From: Synechococcus sp. CBW1108
GTDB taxonomy: Bacteria; Cyanobacteriota; Cyanobacteriia; PCC-6307; Cyanobiaceae
Length of the DNA stretch: 64,000 nucleotides
Assembly (NCBI RefSeq): GCF_015840335.1
Contig: NZ_CP060395.1
Coordinates: 2,889,277 to 2,953,276, forward strand
Direction of reading: 5' to 3'
A program made the position numbers and the translations under genes. The number at the start of each line of letters is the position of its first letter. Positions within the stretch are counted from its first letter, which is position 1. This document shows positions 43,148-52,863 of the stretch, in pieces. Under the pieces are notes generated by a model. That model was not told where the DNA came from, made no database searches, and worked only from the letters and a program-made list of their open reading frames with translations.

Positions 43148-44206
43148 ATGCCCCTGTCCTTGATTGGTCTTGGCACAGCGGTGCCGCAGAGGCGCCTCAG
43201 CCAGCGGGAAACGCTGGAACTGGCACCGCAAATGCGCGATGCCAGCCCCCGCCAACAACTCCTGCTGGAGCGGATCTACCAGCGCTCGGGCGTGGCGCAT
43301 CGCCACTGCATCCCCCTGCCTGATGCCACCAACCCCTCCACAGCCGAGCGAATGAGGCGCTACCAGCCCGCGGCGCTGGAGCTGGCCCTGGGAGCTTCCC
43401 GCCTGGCCCTTGAGGATGCCGGCATCGAGCCAAGGGCGATCACTCACCTGATCACCGTGTCGTGCACGGGCTTCGGCGCCCCTGGTTTCGACCTGGCCCT
43501 AATAGCCAGCCTGCCGCTGGCGATGGATGTGGCCCGAACCCATGTGGGTTTTATGGGCTGCCACGGGGCGTTCAACGGACTGAGGGTGGCGCGGGCCTTT
43601 GTAGAGGCCGATCCCAGTGCCTGCGTGCTGCTGTGTGCGGTGGAACTGTGCAGCCTTCACCTGCAGGAGGGCTGGGACCCGGACCACATCGTGGCCAATG
43701 CCCTGTTCGCCGATGGGGCCGGTGCTGTGGTGGCGGTGGGTTCGGCAGGCGGTGGCGGCGGCTCGAGCAGGAACAAGGGATTGCAGCTGGTCAGCTCTGC
43801 CTCGACGGTGCTTCCTGGCAGCGAAGAGCTGATGGGATGGGTCATTGGGGATCATGGTTTTTCAATGGTGCTCTCGCCCAAAGTGCCCAGTCGCATCGCG
43901 GCCGATCTGATTCCATGGCTGGAGTGCTGGCTGGCGACCCAGGGCCTGGCCTTGCCTCAGGTGGAAACCTGGGCCGTGCATCCCGGCGGCCCCCGCATTC
44001 TCAGGGCGGTGCTCAAGAGCGCCGGGTTGGAACCGGCTCAAATCGATCTTTCCGCCGCGGTGTTGCGCCAATTCGGCAACATGTCATCGGCCACGATTCT
44101 GTTCATTCTGGAGCGACTACGCGCCACGGCCGGCCATGGACCATGTCTTGCCTTGGGCTTCGGGCCGGGCCTCACTGTTGAAGCGGCATTGCTTATGCGG
44201 CGGTAG
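43148..44206 (+). CDS. Type III polyketide synthase (alkylresorcinol/hierridin type)
   Basis: 352 residues. The Cys-His-Asn triad is present: Cys106 in ITVSCTGFGAPGFD, His278 in WAVHPGGPRIL and Asn311 in RQFGNMSSATILF. The GFGPGLTVE loop near the C terminus is also conserved. With a methyltransferase and a flavoprotein directly upstream, this matches picocyanobacterial alkylresorcinol clusters linked to hierridins. The enzyme should extend a fatty acyl-CoA or acyl-ACP starter with malonyl units and cyclise it. I assign no hid gene letters. Confidence 0.92.
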   Translation: MPLSLIGLGTAVPQRRLSQRETLELAPQMRDASPRQQLLLERIYQRSGVAHRHCIPLPDATNPSTAERMRRYQPAALELALGASRLALEDAGIEPRAITHLITVSCTGFGAPGFDLALIASLPLAMDVARTHVGFMGCHGAFNGLRVARAFVEADPSACVLLCAVELCSLHLQEGWDPDHIVANALFADGAGAVVAVGSAGGGGGSSRNKGLQLVSSASTVLPGSEELMGWVIGDHGFSMVLSPKVPSRIAADLIPWLECWLATQGLALPQVETWAVHPGGPRILRAVLKSAGLEPAQIDLSAAVLRQFGNMSSATILFILERLRATAGHGPCLALGFGPGLTVEAALLMRR

Positions 44207-44257
44207 CCCATCTGTTGGTGGGAATATCAAAGGGCCGCTATAAAAAGGGCCGCCAAT

Positions 44258-44283
44258 AAAAAAGCCCCTTCTTGCGAGGGGGC
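44258..44283 (-). terminator. Rho-independent terminator of psbA
   Basis: On the minus strand GCCCC-N10-GGGGC (44283-44264) is followed by six T (44263-44258), 47 bases after the psbA stop. It is also placed to protect against readthrough from the convergent PKS operon. Confidence 0.85.
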
Positions 44284-44329
44284 CGAGGGGATTCCGTTTA
44301 TGGGTTGGCGTTAGCCAGGTTGTAAAGCC

Positions 44330-45409
44330 TCAGCCAATAGCCGGTGCGGTCAGTGCCACGGGGGTGGCGGTGGCAGCAGCCAGGTCAAGCGGGAAGTTGT
44401 GAGCGTTGCGCTCGTGCATCACTTCCATACCCAGACCAGCGCGGTTCAGCACGTCTGCCCAGGTGTTCACCACGCGGCCTTGGCCGTCGAGGATCGACTG
44501 GTTGAAGTTGAAACCGTTCAGGTTGAAGGCCATCGTGCTCACGCCCAGGGCGGTGAACCAGATGCCAACCACGGGCCAGGCAGCCAGGAAGAAGTGGAGG
44601 CTGCGGCTGTTGTTGAACGAGGCGTATTGGAAGATCAGGCGACCGAAGTAACCGTGGGCAGCCACGATATTGTAGGTCTCTTCCTCTTGGCCAAACTTGT
44701 AGCCGTAGTTCTGGCTCTCGCTCTCGGTGGTCTCACGAACCAGCGAAGAAGTAACCAGCGAACCGTGCATGGCAGAGAACAGGCTGCCACCGAAGACACC
44801 AGCCACACCCAGCATGTGGAAGGGGTGCATCAGGATGTTGTGCTCAGCCTGGAACACCAACATGTAGTTGAAGGTGCCGGAGATACCCAGGGGCATGGCA
44901 TCCGAGAAGGAGCCCTGACCGAAGGGATACACCAGGAACACAGCAGACGCTGCTGCCACAGGGGCGCTGTAGGCAACGCAGATCCAGGGGCGCATGCCCA
45001 AGCGGTAGGAGAGTTCCCACTCGCGGCCCATGTAGGCGTAGATGCCGATCAGGAAGTGGAAGACCACCAGCTGGAAAGGCCCACCGTTGTACAGCCACTC
45101 ATCGAGGCTGGCGGCTTCCCAGATGGGGTAGAAGTGCAGGCCGATGGCGTTGCTGGAGGGCACAACGGCACCGGAGATGATGTTGTTGCCATACATCAGG
45201 GAGCCAGCTACGGGCTCACGGATGCCGTCGATGTCGACAGGGGGTGCGGCGATGAAGGCCACGATGAAGCAGATGGTGGCAGCCAGCAGGCAGGGGATCA
45301 TCAGCACACCGAACCAGCCCACGTAGAGGCGGTTGTTGGTGGAGGTGACCCAGTCGCAAAACTGGTTCCACGCAGAAGCGCCTTGGCGCTGCTGAATAGT
45401 GGTTGTCAT
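44330..45409 (-). CDS. psbA: Photosystem II D1 protein, Glu130 form
   Basis: The D1 reaction-centre subunit: 359 residues from ATG 45409 ([20 protein letters not shown]). Five membrane helices carry the ligands of the primary donor chlorophylls, pheophytin, QB and the Mn4CaO5 cluster. Position 130, which hydrogen-bonds the active pheophytin, is Glu ([12 protein letters not shown]), the high-light D1:2 form in cyanobacteria; the low-light form has Gln. The C-terminal extension after NFPLDLA is removed by CtpA. The frame is open upstream but D1 always starts at MTT(T/A). The leader has no clear Shine-Dalgarno sequence. Confidence 0.98.
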   Translation of the reverse strand: MTTTIQQRQGASAWNQFCDWVTSTNNRLYVGWFGVLMIPCLLAATICFIVAFIAAPPVDIDGIREPVAGSLMYGNNIISGAVVPSSNAIGLHFYPIWEAASLDEWLYNGGPFQLVVFHFLIGIYAYMGREWELSYRLGMRPWICVAYSAPVAAASAVFLVYPFGQGSFSDAMPLGISGTFNYMLVFQAEHNILMHPFHMLGVAGVFGGSLFSAMHGSLVTSSLVRETTESESQNYGYKFGQEEETYNIVAAHGYFGRLIFQYASFNNSRSLHFFLAAWPVVGIWFTALGVSTMAFNLNGFNFNQSILDGQGRVVNTWADVLNRAGLGMEVMHERNAHNFPLDLAAATATPVALTAPAIG

Positions 45410-45604
45410 GAGAACGGATGGGGAAGTGCTCGCCAGATCTGGGCCGGAAGGCTCAGCAGGAAAGCGGTAGGTAGGTGCGGAGCAGGAAACCGCCCGCTCA
45501 TCTGAACTTAACACCTGTTCACACTTTCAAGTCATTTCCGGGCCACAATTGGCCAGCAGCAGGGCTGATGGCACCGATAAGCCCGGCTGATCACTCCCTA
45601 TCCG

Positions 45605-45870
45605 GTGGTAGTTGAACGTGTGCCCTTGGTCCTGTGCGCCCATCAGCGCCTTCTGGTTTTGCTGCAACTGGCGATGCTGGAGCAGTGGCGCGATCAACTA
45701 CCGGGTTGGCTGCAGTGGTTGGCCGAGCATCCGTTCTGGCTGAGGAACGCCGGCATCTGGCTGATCATCGGCCTCTCGCTGCTTATTCCACTCTGCCCAC
45801 CATCACCACGGTTCCCGTGGTGGCCATTGGTGATGTGCATGGCTGCGCCGAGTTGATCCAGCTTGGTAGC
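45605..45870 (+). pseudogene. Fused gene remnants incl. metallophosphoesterase N terminus
   Basis: The first part (GTG 45605 to about 45790) encodes a short membrane-like peptide (LEQWRDQLPGWLQWLAEHPF, then GIWLIIGLSLLIPL). Directly after it, in another frame, TVPVVAIGDVHGCAELIQLG is the start of a calcineurin-like phosphoesterase, cut off after some 25 residues. The two look like deletion leftovers at the edge of the mobile region. Confidence 0.5.
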
Positions 45871-45952
45871 GGCTGGAGTTCGGCAGCGAGATGCCACTAC
45901 TGCGGTGGAAGAAGCGATTAACCATCATTCAAAGACGTGATCTGAACAGCCT

Positions 45953-47239
45953 GTGGCCGAAATCCTTCTTCTGTCTGTCCCTGTATTAGGCCATGTCAAG
46001 CCGATGCTGGCCCTTGCCCGGGAGCTTGTTAGCCGTGGTCATCGAGTGCGCTGGCTGGCTGGCGCGGCCTTTCGGGACCGCGTTGAGAGTACGGGTGCTG
46101 AATTTTGTGGTTTCCAGCAGGGCTTTGATTACTCCCGCCCTGATCTTGTGCCCGAAAACCTGCAGGCTGATCGTGATCGACTGCGCGGTCTTGCCAAGTT
46201 GCGCTTTGATTTAGGGGCGTTCTTCATCGGTCCCTCCGAGGGCTTCTGCAGGGATCTGATCCACCTGCACGAGGAGTCTCCAGTTGACCTTCTGGTGTGC
46301 GACAGCTTTCTGATGGCGGGTGCCTGGTGGTCGGAATGCACCGGGCGTCCCTGGGTTCAGTTGTGTTGCACGGTCTTGACGTTGCCCAGTCGCGCGCTGG
46401 CACCGTTCGGGCTTTCATTGCCTCCGAATGATTCCTGGCTGGGCCGGATCCGCAACCGACTGCTGCAGGGTCTGGTCCGCAACGTGCTGTTCCGATCGCT
46501 GCGCCGCCGCGCTGATCAAGCCAGGGCAGCTCTGTCGCTGCCACCGAGGCGGCCCTGGCTGTTTGATGTTGTCTCACCGCACCTCGTTCTCAGCTGCACG
46601 GTGCGGAGCTTTGAGTATCCAAGGGCAGACTGTCCACGCCAGGTGCTCTTTGTAGGACCTCTGCTGGAGAACCATGAGGAGGCGTTCACACCTCCGCCGT
46701 GGTGGGGTGAACTCGATCACGCCACGGTGGTTCATGTCAGTCAGGGCACCATCAGCAATGATCCAGCTCAGCTCCTGCGCCCCACGCTTGAGGCACTTGC
46801 GGATGAGCCCGTGCTGGTTGTGGCCAGCACAGGCCGCCTTGATGGGGGACTTGATGCCCTCGGTCCACTGCCGCCCAATGCCAGGGCGGCGGGTTACATC
46901 CCCTATGGCGTACTGCTGCCGAAAGTCTCCGTGGTTGTGACCAACGGTGGGTTTCAGGGTGTGCAGGCGGCACTGCACCATGGGATTCCGATGGTCACCG
47001 CTGGTGAGAGCGAGGACAAGCCTGAGGTCTGTGCGCGATTGCAGCTGACCGGTGCATCGATTGATCTGGGAACGGCAACTCCGGAACCATCGGCCATTAG
47101 GTCTGCTGTCAGAAGAGTTTTGGAGCAGCCATCGTTTCGTATCTCGGCCGCAGCTCTCGCCCAGGAAGCTACTGAAGCCGGTGGAGCCCATGGAGCGGTG
47201 GATGCGATCGAAGTTGTACTCGCTTCCGCCAGGGAGTGA
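45953..47239 (+). CDS. GT1 family glycosyltransferase
   Basis: 428 residues from GTG 45953. The GT-B N-terminal start is EILLLSVPVLGHVKPMLALA; the C-terminal nucleotide-sugar region has VVHVSQGTISNDPAQLLRPT, AGYIPYGVLLPKVSVVVTNG and GGFQGVQAALHHGIPMVTAG, matching UGT/MGT macrolide-type enzymes where a His in the last motif contacts phosphate (here HHG). It probably glycosylates a lipid, carotenoid or polyketide. An IS5-type element begins 20 bases after its stop. Position next to fragments and IS suggests an acquired gene. Confidence 0.9.
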   Translation: MAEILLLSVPVLGHVKPMLALARELVSRGHRVRWLAGAAFRDRVESTGAEFCGFQQGFDYSRPDLVPENLQADRDRLRGLAKLRFDLGAFFIGPSEGFCRDLIHLHEESPVDLLVCDSFLMAGAWWSECTGRPWVQLCCTVLTLPSRALAPFGLSLPPNDSWLGRIRNRLLQGLVRNVLFRSLRRRADQARAALSLPPRRPWLFDVVSPHLVLSCTVRSFEYPRADCPRQVLFVGPLLENHEEAFTPPPWWGELDHATVVHVSQGTISNDPAQLLRPTLEALADEPVLVVASTGRLDGGLDALGPLPPNARAAGYIPYGVLLPKVSVVVTNGGFQGVQAALHHGIPMVTAGESEDKPEVCARLQLTGASIDLGTATPEPSAIRSAVRRVLEQPSFRISAAALAQEATEAGGAHGAVDAIEVVLASARE

Positions 47240-47338
47240 GTGGTCCAGCTGACATTAAGGGCACCTCGAAAAATACGACCAGCCCTTGCGTTGAGGCGAC
47301 AATAGCTTATAATTTGGATAGTTAATTGCATACCTGGT

Positions 47339-48415
47339 ATGGGCCAGAGAGGCTTCTGGGACGAGCAGCAGAGGGTTGAAAAGCTCAAAACTAAAAAACC
47401 TGTTCTTGAGCGACTTTCCCAGTCGATTCCTTGGGAATCATTTCGCCCACTGCTCGAAAGAGGTTATGCGCAAGAGCGGAAAAGCAATGCTGGTCGGCGG
47501 AGAATTGATCCTCTGATCTTCTTCAAAATGCTGGTGCTCCAACAGCTTTTCAATTTGAGCGATGATGACACTGAGTTCCAGGTAAATGATCGCCGTTCTT
47601 TTGAAGAGTTTGTTGGCTTAGGCGTAATGAACGATATTCCCGATGCTACTACTATCGCCTTTTTTAGAGAAAGGCTTCGTAAGGCTGGGGTAATCGAAGA
47701 GCTGTTTGAAAAGTTTGAGGCCTATCTCCGGTCCCAAGGCCTCGAAGCCCGTGGCGGGCAGATAATTGATGCAACGTTGGTTCCAGTGCCACGGCAGCGG
47801 AATAGCAGAGAAGACAACAAGGAGATTAAAGAGAATCGCATGCCTGAAGGATGGGACGAAAACCCAAATCGATTGCAGCAAAAGGACTTAGATGCGCGAT
47901 GGGTTAAAAAGAACGGCATCAATCACTATGGCTACAAGAACAGTATCTGTATCGACGTTGAACATGGATTTATCAGACGCTATGCCGTGACACCGGCCAA
48001 TATCCATGACAGTCAGATGCTGCCGATGCTCCTCGATCCTGAGAACACAGATGATTATGTTTGGGCAGATTCTGCCTTTGCAGGCGAGCGCTTTGAAGAC
48101 CTACTGGATCTTGGCGGTTTTGAAAGTTGCATTCACGAAAAAGGCAGCCGCAATCACCCGCTAAGCGACGCAGCCAAAGAGCGTAACCGTATTAAATCAG
48201 CAATTAGAGCTTGTGTGGAACATGTTTTTGGCTGCATGACCATGTCTATGGGTGGCAAGATGACTAGAAAGATTGGGCTTGAGAAAAACAAAGCATGGTG
48301 GGGTCTCAAGAATCTGACATTTAACTTCTTGCGATATCTTCTAAGAGCAAATCGTGGACCGCGTCCCTTTGCGTGGTGTAAAACCCGAGGCCCGAATGCC
48401 CTGATCAGAGGGTGA
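47339..48415 (+). pseudogene. IS5-type transposase, 3' end replaced by nested IS
   Basis: A DDE transposase starting MGQRGFWDEQQRVEKLKTKK with IIDATLVPVPRQRN (first Asp), YVWADSAFAGERFEDLL (second Asp) and SAIRACVEHVFGCMTMSMGG (Glu). The first 339 residues match copy 2. From there the frame enters the IS256 end and adds 19 foreign residues (GPRPFAWCKTRGPNALIRG), replacing only five native ones. All catalytic residues are kept, so the hybrid protein might still act. Confidence 0.85.
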
Positions 48416-50088
48416 ACAGGGTGGAATGACGGGCTGTCATTCCGGAGGCGCAGATGCACCTCGTTTTTTCACCTTGAATCAAGGGCGATTGACTTGTCAA
48501 GTCTTTCGCCCGATCGCGGATGTGTTGTGTTCTGGAGTGGCTGGCACCAGCCACAGGTTGTTGCCCCGGCCCCCGGGCGGCGATCAAGACCGCTGCGCCC
48601 TGTAGAGGCGCTGCAGCCTCGATCACCTGGGGCCTGTTTCCTGCAGCTCTCAGGCGCCGGCGGCCTGGAGGGTAGGGGTGTCGCCCAGTTCGGGGATGGT
48701 CGCCATGCTCTCGGCGGAGAACATGCGGCGGCCCTCCAGCTGCCAGTGCTCGTGTTGCTCCAGCAACACCGCCCCGACTAGGCGGATGATCGCAGGGTCG
48801 TTGGGAAAAATGCCCACGACCCTGGTGCGGCGCTTGATCTCCTCGTTCACCCGCTCCAGCAGGTTGGTGCTCCAGATCTTGCGCCAGTGGTCCTTGGGGA
48901 AGTGGCGGAAAGCCAGCACGTCCTCCTTGGCCTCGTGCATGAGCGCAGCGGCCTTGGGGAAGCGCTCCGCCAGCGAGGCCGCCAGATCATCCCAGCGCGA
49001 CTCGATCTCCTCAGCGGTTTCTTGGGCGAACACGCTGCGCAGGGCAGCGGTGACCATGCCTTGGTGAGCCCTGGGAACACACTGCAGCAGGTTGCGGGCA
49101 AAATGCACCCGGCAGCGCTGCCAGACGCAGCCCTGCAATTGCCTGCGGATCGCCTTGGTGAGGCCGCTGTGGGCGTCAGAGATCACCAGCTTGACGCCAC
49201 CCAGACCCCGCTCTTTGAGGTGGGAGATGAACTCCGCCCAGAAGGGCTCGCTCTCACTGTTACCCACCTTGAGGCCCAGCAACTCCCGGCGCCCGTCCTC
49301 GTTGACCCCCATGGCGACGACGACAGCGCGGGAGCAGACCTGCTGGGCCTTGCCCAGGCGCCCCTTGAGGTAGGTGGCATCCAGGTAGACGTAGGCGTAG
49401 CTGCTGCTCTCCAGCGGCCGGCCCAGGAACGCCTGCACCTGCTGGTCGATGTCCTGACAGATGCGGCTCACCTGCGACTTGGAGATGCCGCTCTGGGAAC
49501 CCAGCGCCGCCACTAGGGAATCCACCTTGCGGGTCGAGACGCCACTGATGTAGGCCTCCATGATCACCGCGTACAGGGCCTGATCGACCCTGCGGCGGGG
49601 CTCGAGGATCGTGGGCAGGAAGCTGCCGGCTCGCAGTTTGGGGATCTGCAGGGCGAGATCCCCCACCTGGGTGGTCAGGGTGCGAGGCCGGTAGCCATTG
49701 CGTTGGTTGACCCGCTCCTCGCTGCGCTCATGGCGATCGGCACCGACCACAGCGGAGGCCTCCAGTTCGATCAGCTGCTGCAGGCCGTAGCGGGCCAGCT
49801 CGGGGATCAGCTCACCGGCGCTGCTGCCATCGAGTAGCGCCGCCAGTTCAGGCACGGCAGCATGGTGCTTGGGCATGGTTCGTCTGGTTGAGGTGGTACT
49901 CGAACCAGGGAAACGGGCCTGCCCACCCGGGGTCCCCACGAATCCAGCGCCCGAGGCGCTGAATTCGCGGGGTGCCCCGCCCCTTGCAACGCCAGCCGCT
50001 GAGCCGATCGCTTGAGGTGCGGACGCTCAGCCCCGGCTACGCCGGGGCTGAGGCCCAGGGGAATTACACCACTGCGGGGGACGCAGGC
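48357..50088 (-). mobile_element. IS256-type element copy 1 (complete, nested)
   Basis: 1732 bases. The ends are about 25-bp imperfect inverted repeats: GACCGCGTCCC...GTGGTGTAA at the left and, reverse-complemented, GCCTGCGTCCC...GTGGTGTAA at the right. The 8-base duplication aaatcgtg flanks it (48349-48356 and 50089-50096), as expected for IS256. It is inserted in the 3' end of the IS5-type transposase gene. Confidence 0.93.
48650..49876 (-). CDS. IS256 family (Mutator-type) transposase
   Basis: Start chosen at ATG 49876 (MPKHHAAVPELAALLDGSSA), 408 residues. Family features: VVGADRHERSEERVNQRNGY, RRVDQALYAVIMEAYISGVS, the first Asp in YAYVYLDATYLKGR, the second in VKLVISDAHSGLTKAIRR, a CxxH-type zone VWQRCRVHFARNLL and the Glu in LLERVNEEIKRRTRVVGIFP. 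The frame is intact, so the element is potentially active. Confidence 0.93.
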   Translation of the reverse strand: MPKHHAAVPELAALLDGSSAGELIPELARYGLQQLIELEASAVVGADRHERSEERVNQRNGYRPRTLTTQVGDLALQIPKLRAGSFLPTILEPRRRVDQALYAVIMEAYISGVSTRKVDSLVAALGSQSGISKSQVSRICQDIDQQVQAFLGRPLESSSYAYVYLDATYLKGRLGKAQQVCSRAVVVAMGVNEDGRRELLGLKVGNSESEPFWAEFISHLKERGLGGVKLVISDAHSGLTKAIRRQLQGCVWQRCRVHFARNLLQCVPRAHQGMVTAALRSVFAQETAEEIESRWDDLAASLAERFPKAAALMHEAKEDVLAFRHFPKDHWRKIWSTNLLERVNEEIKRRTRVVGIFPNDPAIIRLVGAVLLEQHEHWQLEGRRMFSAESMATIPELGDTPTLQAAGA

Positions 50089-50522
50089 AAATCGTGCATT
50101 TGCACTCGCATGAGTAATAATTTTCATGAGGCTGCCTGATTCAATTTAGTCGTTTTGTTGTGCAAATTATTAGATCGTTTGGCGCCGCAAGGCGTTTTTT
50201 TTGCAAGCGGCTGTAGGTGTGAAATTCTTGATTTTTCGAGGTCCCCTTAAGAAGCTCCTGCAGCACTGATGGTTTGGTGGGAAATCCATGGCCGCTGCGA
50301 ACGGGCCCAGAAGCCCTCAGATCTTCACCGCAGATGGGATGTGGCCAGAGACTGGTAAGCATTTATATCCCTACGTGGTCATGCCTCTGAAATGCTTCTG
50401 GGCTGGGCATGTGCCCGTGCTGATCGCTGCTGACATTCCAGATTGGCCACGGCGGCGATCAAAGACTCGTAAATGTGGAGCCGGTCGGGCCACCATGGTC
50501 AGAACGACTTGAGGGCTATGGC

Positions 50523-51746
50523 ATGGATCCAGCCACGGCCCTCGCCTGGGCGCTGCTGTCACTAGCCGCCGCCGCCGCCCTTGGCCTGCTGACTCTGATC
50601 GCCGGCCTGGCGCGGGGGTTTGAGCAGGCGCCCAGGCTGATGGAGCAGCCAGAGCCGGGAACTGAAGCGTCAGAGGCCCTGGCCAGCACCTCGCTCACTG
50701 TGGTGGTGCCCACCTACAACGAAGCGACCAACATCGCCGCCTGCCTCACCAGCCTACTGCGCAGCGAGAACCCCTGCGGCGACTGGCGGGTGTTGCTGGT
50801 GGACGATCGCTCCAGCGATGCCACGGTGGCGATCGCCGAGGCGGCGGCAGGAGCCTGCGGTGCCACGGAGCCCCGCTTCTCACTGCTCGACGCCGGGGCC
50901 CGGCCGGAGGACGAGCGCTGGGTGGGCAAGAACTGGGCCTGCAGCCGTGCCATTGAGCAGGTGAGCAGTGACTGGGTGCTGTTCGTAGATGCCGATGTGA
51001 GCCTGCAGCCAGCCACCCTGCGGCGCGCCCTAGCCCAGGCGAGTGCTGACGGGGCGGACCTGCTGAGCCTCGCGCCGCGACTGAGCTGCGGCTGCCTGGC
51101 GGAGTGGATGGTGCAGCCAATCATGGTCAGCCTGTTGGGGCTCGGCTTTCCGATTGAGGCCGCCAATGATCCCGCCAGTCCGGTGGCGTTCGCCGCCGGG
51201 CCGTTCATGCTGTTCCGCCGCAGCGCCTACGCGGCTATCGGCGGCCACAGGGCCCTGGCGGCGGAGGTGGTGGAGGACCTGGCTCTGGCGCGGCGGATCA
51301 AGCAAGGCGGCCATCGCCTGCGTTACCTGCTGGGGTTGGATGCGCTCGAGCTGCGCATGTACAGCGATTTCACCTCCCTGTGGGAGGGCTGGACCAAGAA
51401 CTGGCTGCTGGGCCTCGATGGTGATGTGGCCAGAGCCCTGGCGGCCTCCTCGGTGGTGCTGCTGATGTTCAGCGGCCCTTGGCTCATGACACCGGCTGCG
51501 GCCTTCGCCGCAGTGCTGCTGCCGAATCAGCGGCTGGTGCTGCTGGCCGCCCTGGCCCTCGCCCTGACGGGAATCGGCCTACAGCTGGTCCTGCGCCTGT
51601 GGACCCGCCGCCACTTCCAGGTGCCGCTGACCCTCTGGTGGCTGATTGGAGCCGGTGCCCTGGTGGTGGCCGCGATCGGCCCGGTGTCGGTATGGCGCAC
51701 CCTCAGCGGCCGCGGTTGGACCTGGAAGGGGCGGCCGTTGGCGTGA
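50523..51746 (+). CDS. GT2 family membrane glycosyltransferase
   Basis: 407 residues from ATG 50523 with an N-terminal helix, a GT-A domain (LTVVVPTYNEATNIAACLTS, LLVDDRSSDAT, WVLFVDADVSLQ as the DxD motif, AEVVEDLALARRIK as the base region) and three or four C-terminal helices. The layout resembles HpnB- and carotenoid-type lipid glycosyltransferases. It lies just right of the IS5/IS256 nest, and an IS remnant begins 258 bases downstream. The substrate is uncertain. Confidence 0.85.
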   Translation: MDPATALAWALLSLAAAAALGLLTLIAGLARGFEQAPRLMEQPEPGTEASEALASTSLTVVVPTYNEATNIAACLTSLLRSENPCGDWRVLLVDDRSSDATVAIAEAAAGACGATEPRFSLLDAGARPEDERWVGKNWACSRAIEQVSSDWVLFVDADVSLQPATLRRALAQASADGADLLSLAPRLSCGCLAEWMVQPIMVSLLGLGFPIEAANDPASPVAFAAGPFMLFRRSAYAAIGGHRALAAEVVEDLALARRIKQGGHRLRYLLGLDALELRMYSDFTSLWEGWTKNWLLGLDGDVARALAASSVVLLMFSGPWLMTPAAAFAAVLLPNQRLVLLAALALALTGIGLQLVLRLWTRRHFQVPLTLWWLIGAGALVVAAIGPVSVWRTLSGRGWTWKGRPLA

Positions 51747-52003
51747 ACGGCCACTGGAAATCCAGTGTCGGCAAATCGGGCGGCAGGTGATGCCGTTGCC
51801 CAGGTGCTCGGCGGCGAGCGGTTCATGAAGAGCCTTAGCCGCAGATCACAAGCGGTGGCCGCCTGGGAGGAGAAGCTTGCCTGCCCCCGAGACCGTCCGA
51901 TGGTGACTGCATCAACAACCGGGGTGAGCTCGGTCTGCTTCACGCTCGCTTCAGTCACGCCGAGCCAATTGGCCACCTGCACCTGCGCGGCGACAATCAG
52001 CTA

Positions 52004-52616
52004 GGGACTCCTGAAAAAGCCAGATCGACTGCAGCGCGGCTTGTTTCAGCGATCAAGGCCCGATTAACTTGCCTTGAGAAGGCAATCGACGATTGCTAAG
52101 TTGCTGAGCAATGCAGATGTACCGGAAACTCCATAACGGCCAGCTCTCAATCAAGGATTTTCATGTGCCTTTTGGCGGCACGCTGGACACGGACAACCGC
52201 TGGGTGATCTTCTCCTCCTTGATGCGAGAGAACAGCGCTCCTCAAAAGCTACAGCTAAGCGCAGACTAGCGGAGGCGAAACGAAGTGGAATGATGCTTTG
52301 GATCAGGGAAGAGAAAGTATTCACTAAGTTTAATTATGGCTTGGCTGAGCAAAGTTGCAGAGAACTCCATCTCCATGGCTTTTGTGGTGATGTGGGCAGA
52401 GAAGATCCGGAGGCCCCTCCGCCTATTTTTTTATCACTATTTTTGCCTGGTTATGCACCTGGAAATGGCCAGTTGCCTCTTGAGGGGCTCGGGAACATTT
52501 GGCGGCTTGAAACAAACGGATCACTGGCCACTGGATAACCGTGCATTTGAGCCGACTACGACCTGCTATTCGGCTGCAATCGGATCCTGCGGGCCGTTCG
52601 ACTTTTCAGGAGTCCC
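52004..52616 (+). mobile_element. Internally deleted IS remnant with intact ends
   Basis: Ends GGGACTCCTGAAAA (52004) and its complement TTTTCAGGAGTCCC (ending 52616) form a 14-bp perfect inverted repeat. Inside, 52111 onward encodes a transposase start (NGQLSIKDFHVPFGGTLDTD, NRWVIFSSLM) and, after a jump and stops, about 52350-52450 encodes the end (SISMAFVVMWAEKIRRPLRL). Both resemble the 35.2-kb transposase, but the catalytic core is gone. It could be moved only by a transposase in trans. The adjoining 51747-52003 and 52617-52863 hold no clear gene. Confidence 0.75.
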
Positions 52617-52863
52617 TCATTGGACAATGCTCAGTAGTCATACGGCGAGTGCCATGCCTCGCCCGCGCTACCGCCAGAACCCGCTCCCGCTGGGCAGTGA
52701 TGTCCCACCGACTGAGCTCTAAGGGGTGACCTCAATAGGGATTAAAGCTGGATATAAGAAGGCAAAAAATGACTTGACTTAGTGACTAAAATTGCCAATA
52801 TTTTTCCCTCCTCGCTCGTTCTAAGACTGCGTCAATCGAGGATCGTGGGCTGGACTTACATAG

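Larger units (their letters stand above)
47259..50246 (+). mobile_element. IS5-type element copy 1, split by a nested IS256-type element
   Basis: Left end GGGCACCTCGAAAAAT at 47259, right end ATTTTTCGAGGTCCCC ending at 50246 (15 of 16 paired). The flanks are TTAA on both sides (47255-47258, 50247-50250), fitting the YTAR target of the IS5 group. Without the insert it is 1248 bases, against 1249 in copy 2 at 52864-54112; the copies are nearly identical. The IS256-type element occupies 48357-50088. Confidence 0.93.

Noticed and set aside
44399-45505. 368-codon open frame opposite psbA
   Set aside because: psbA is unambiguous; the opposite frame is His/Val/Gly-rich and has no recognisable domains.
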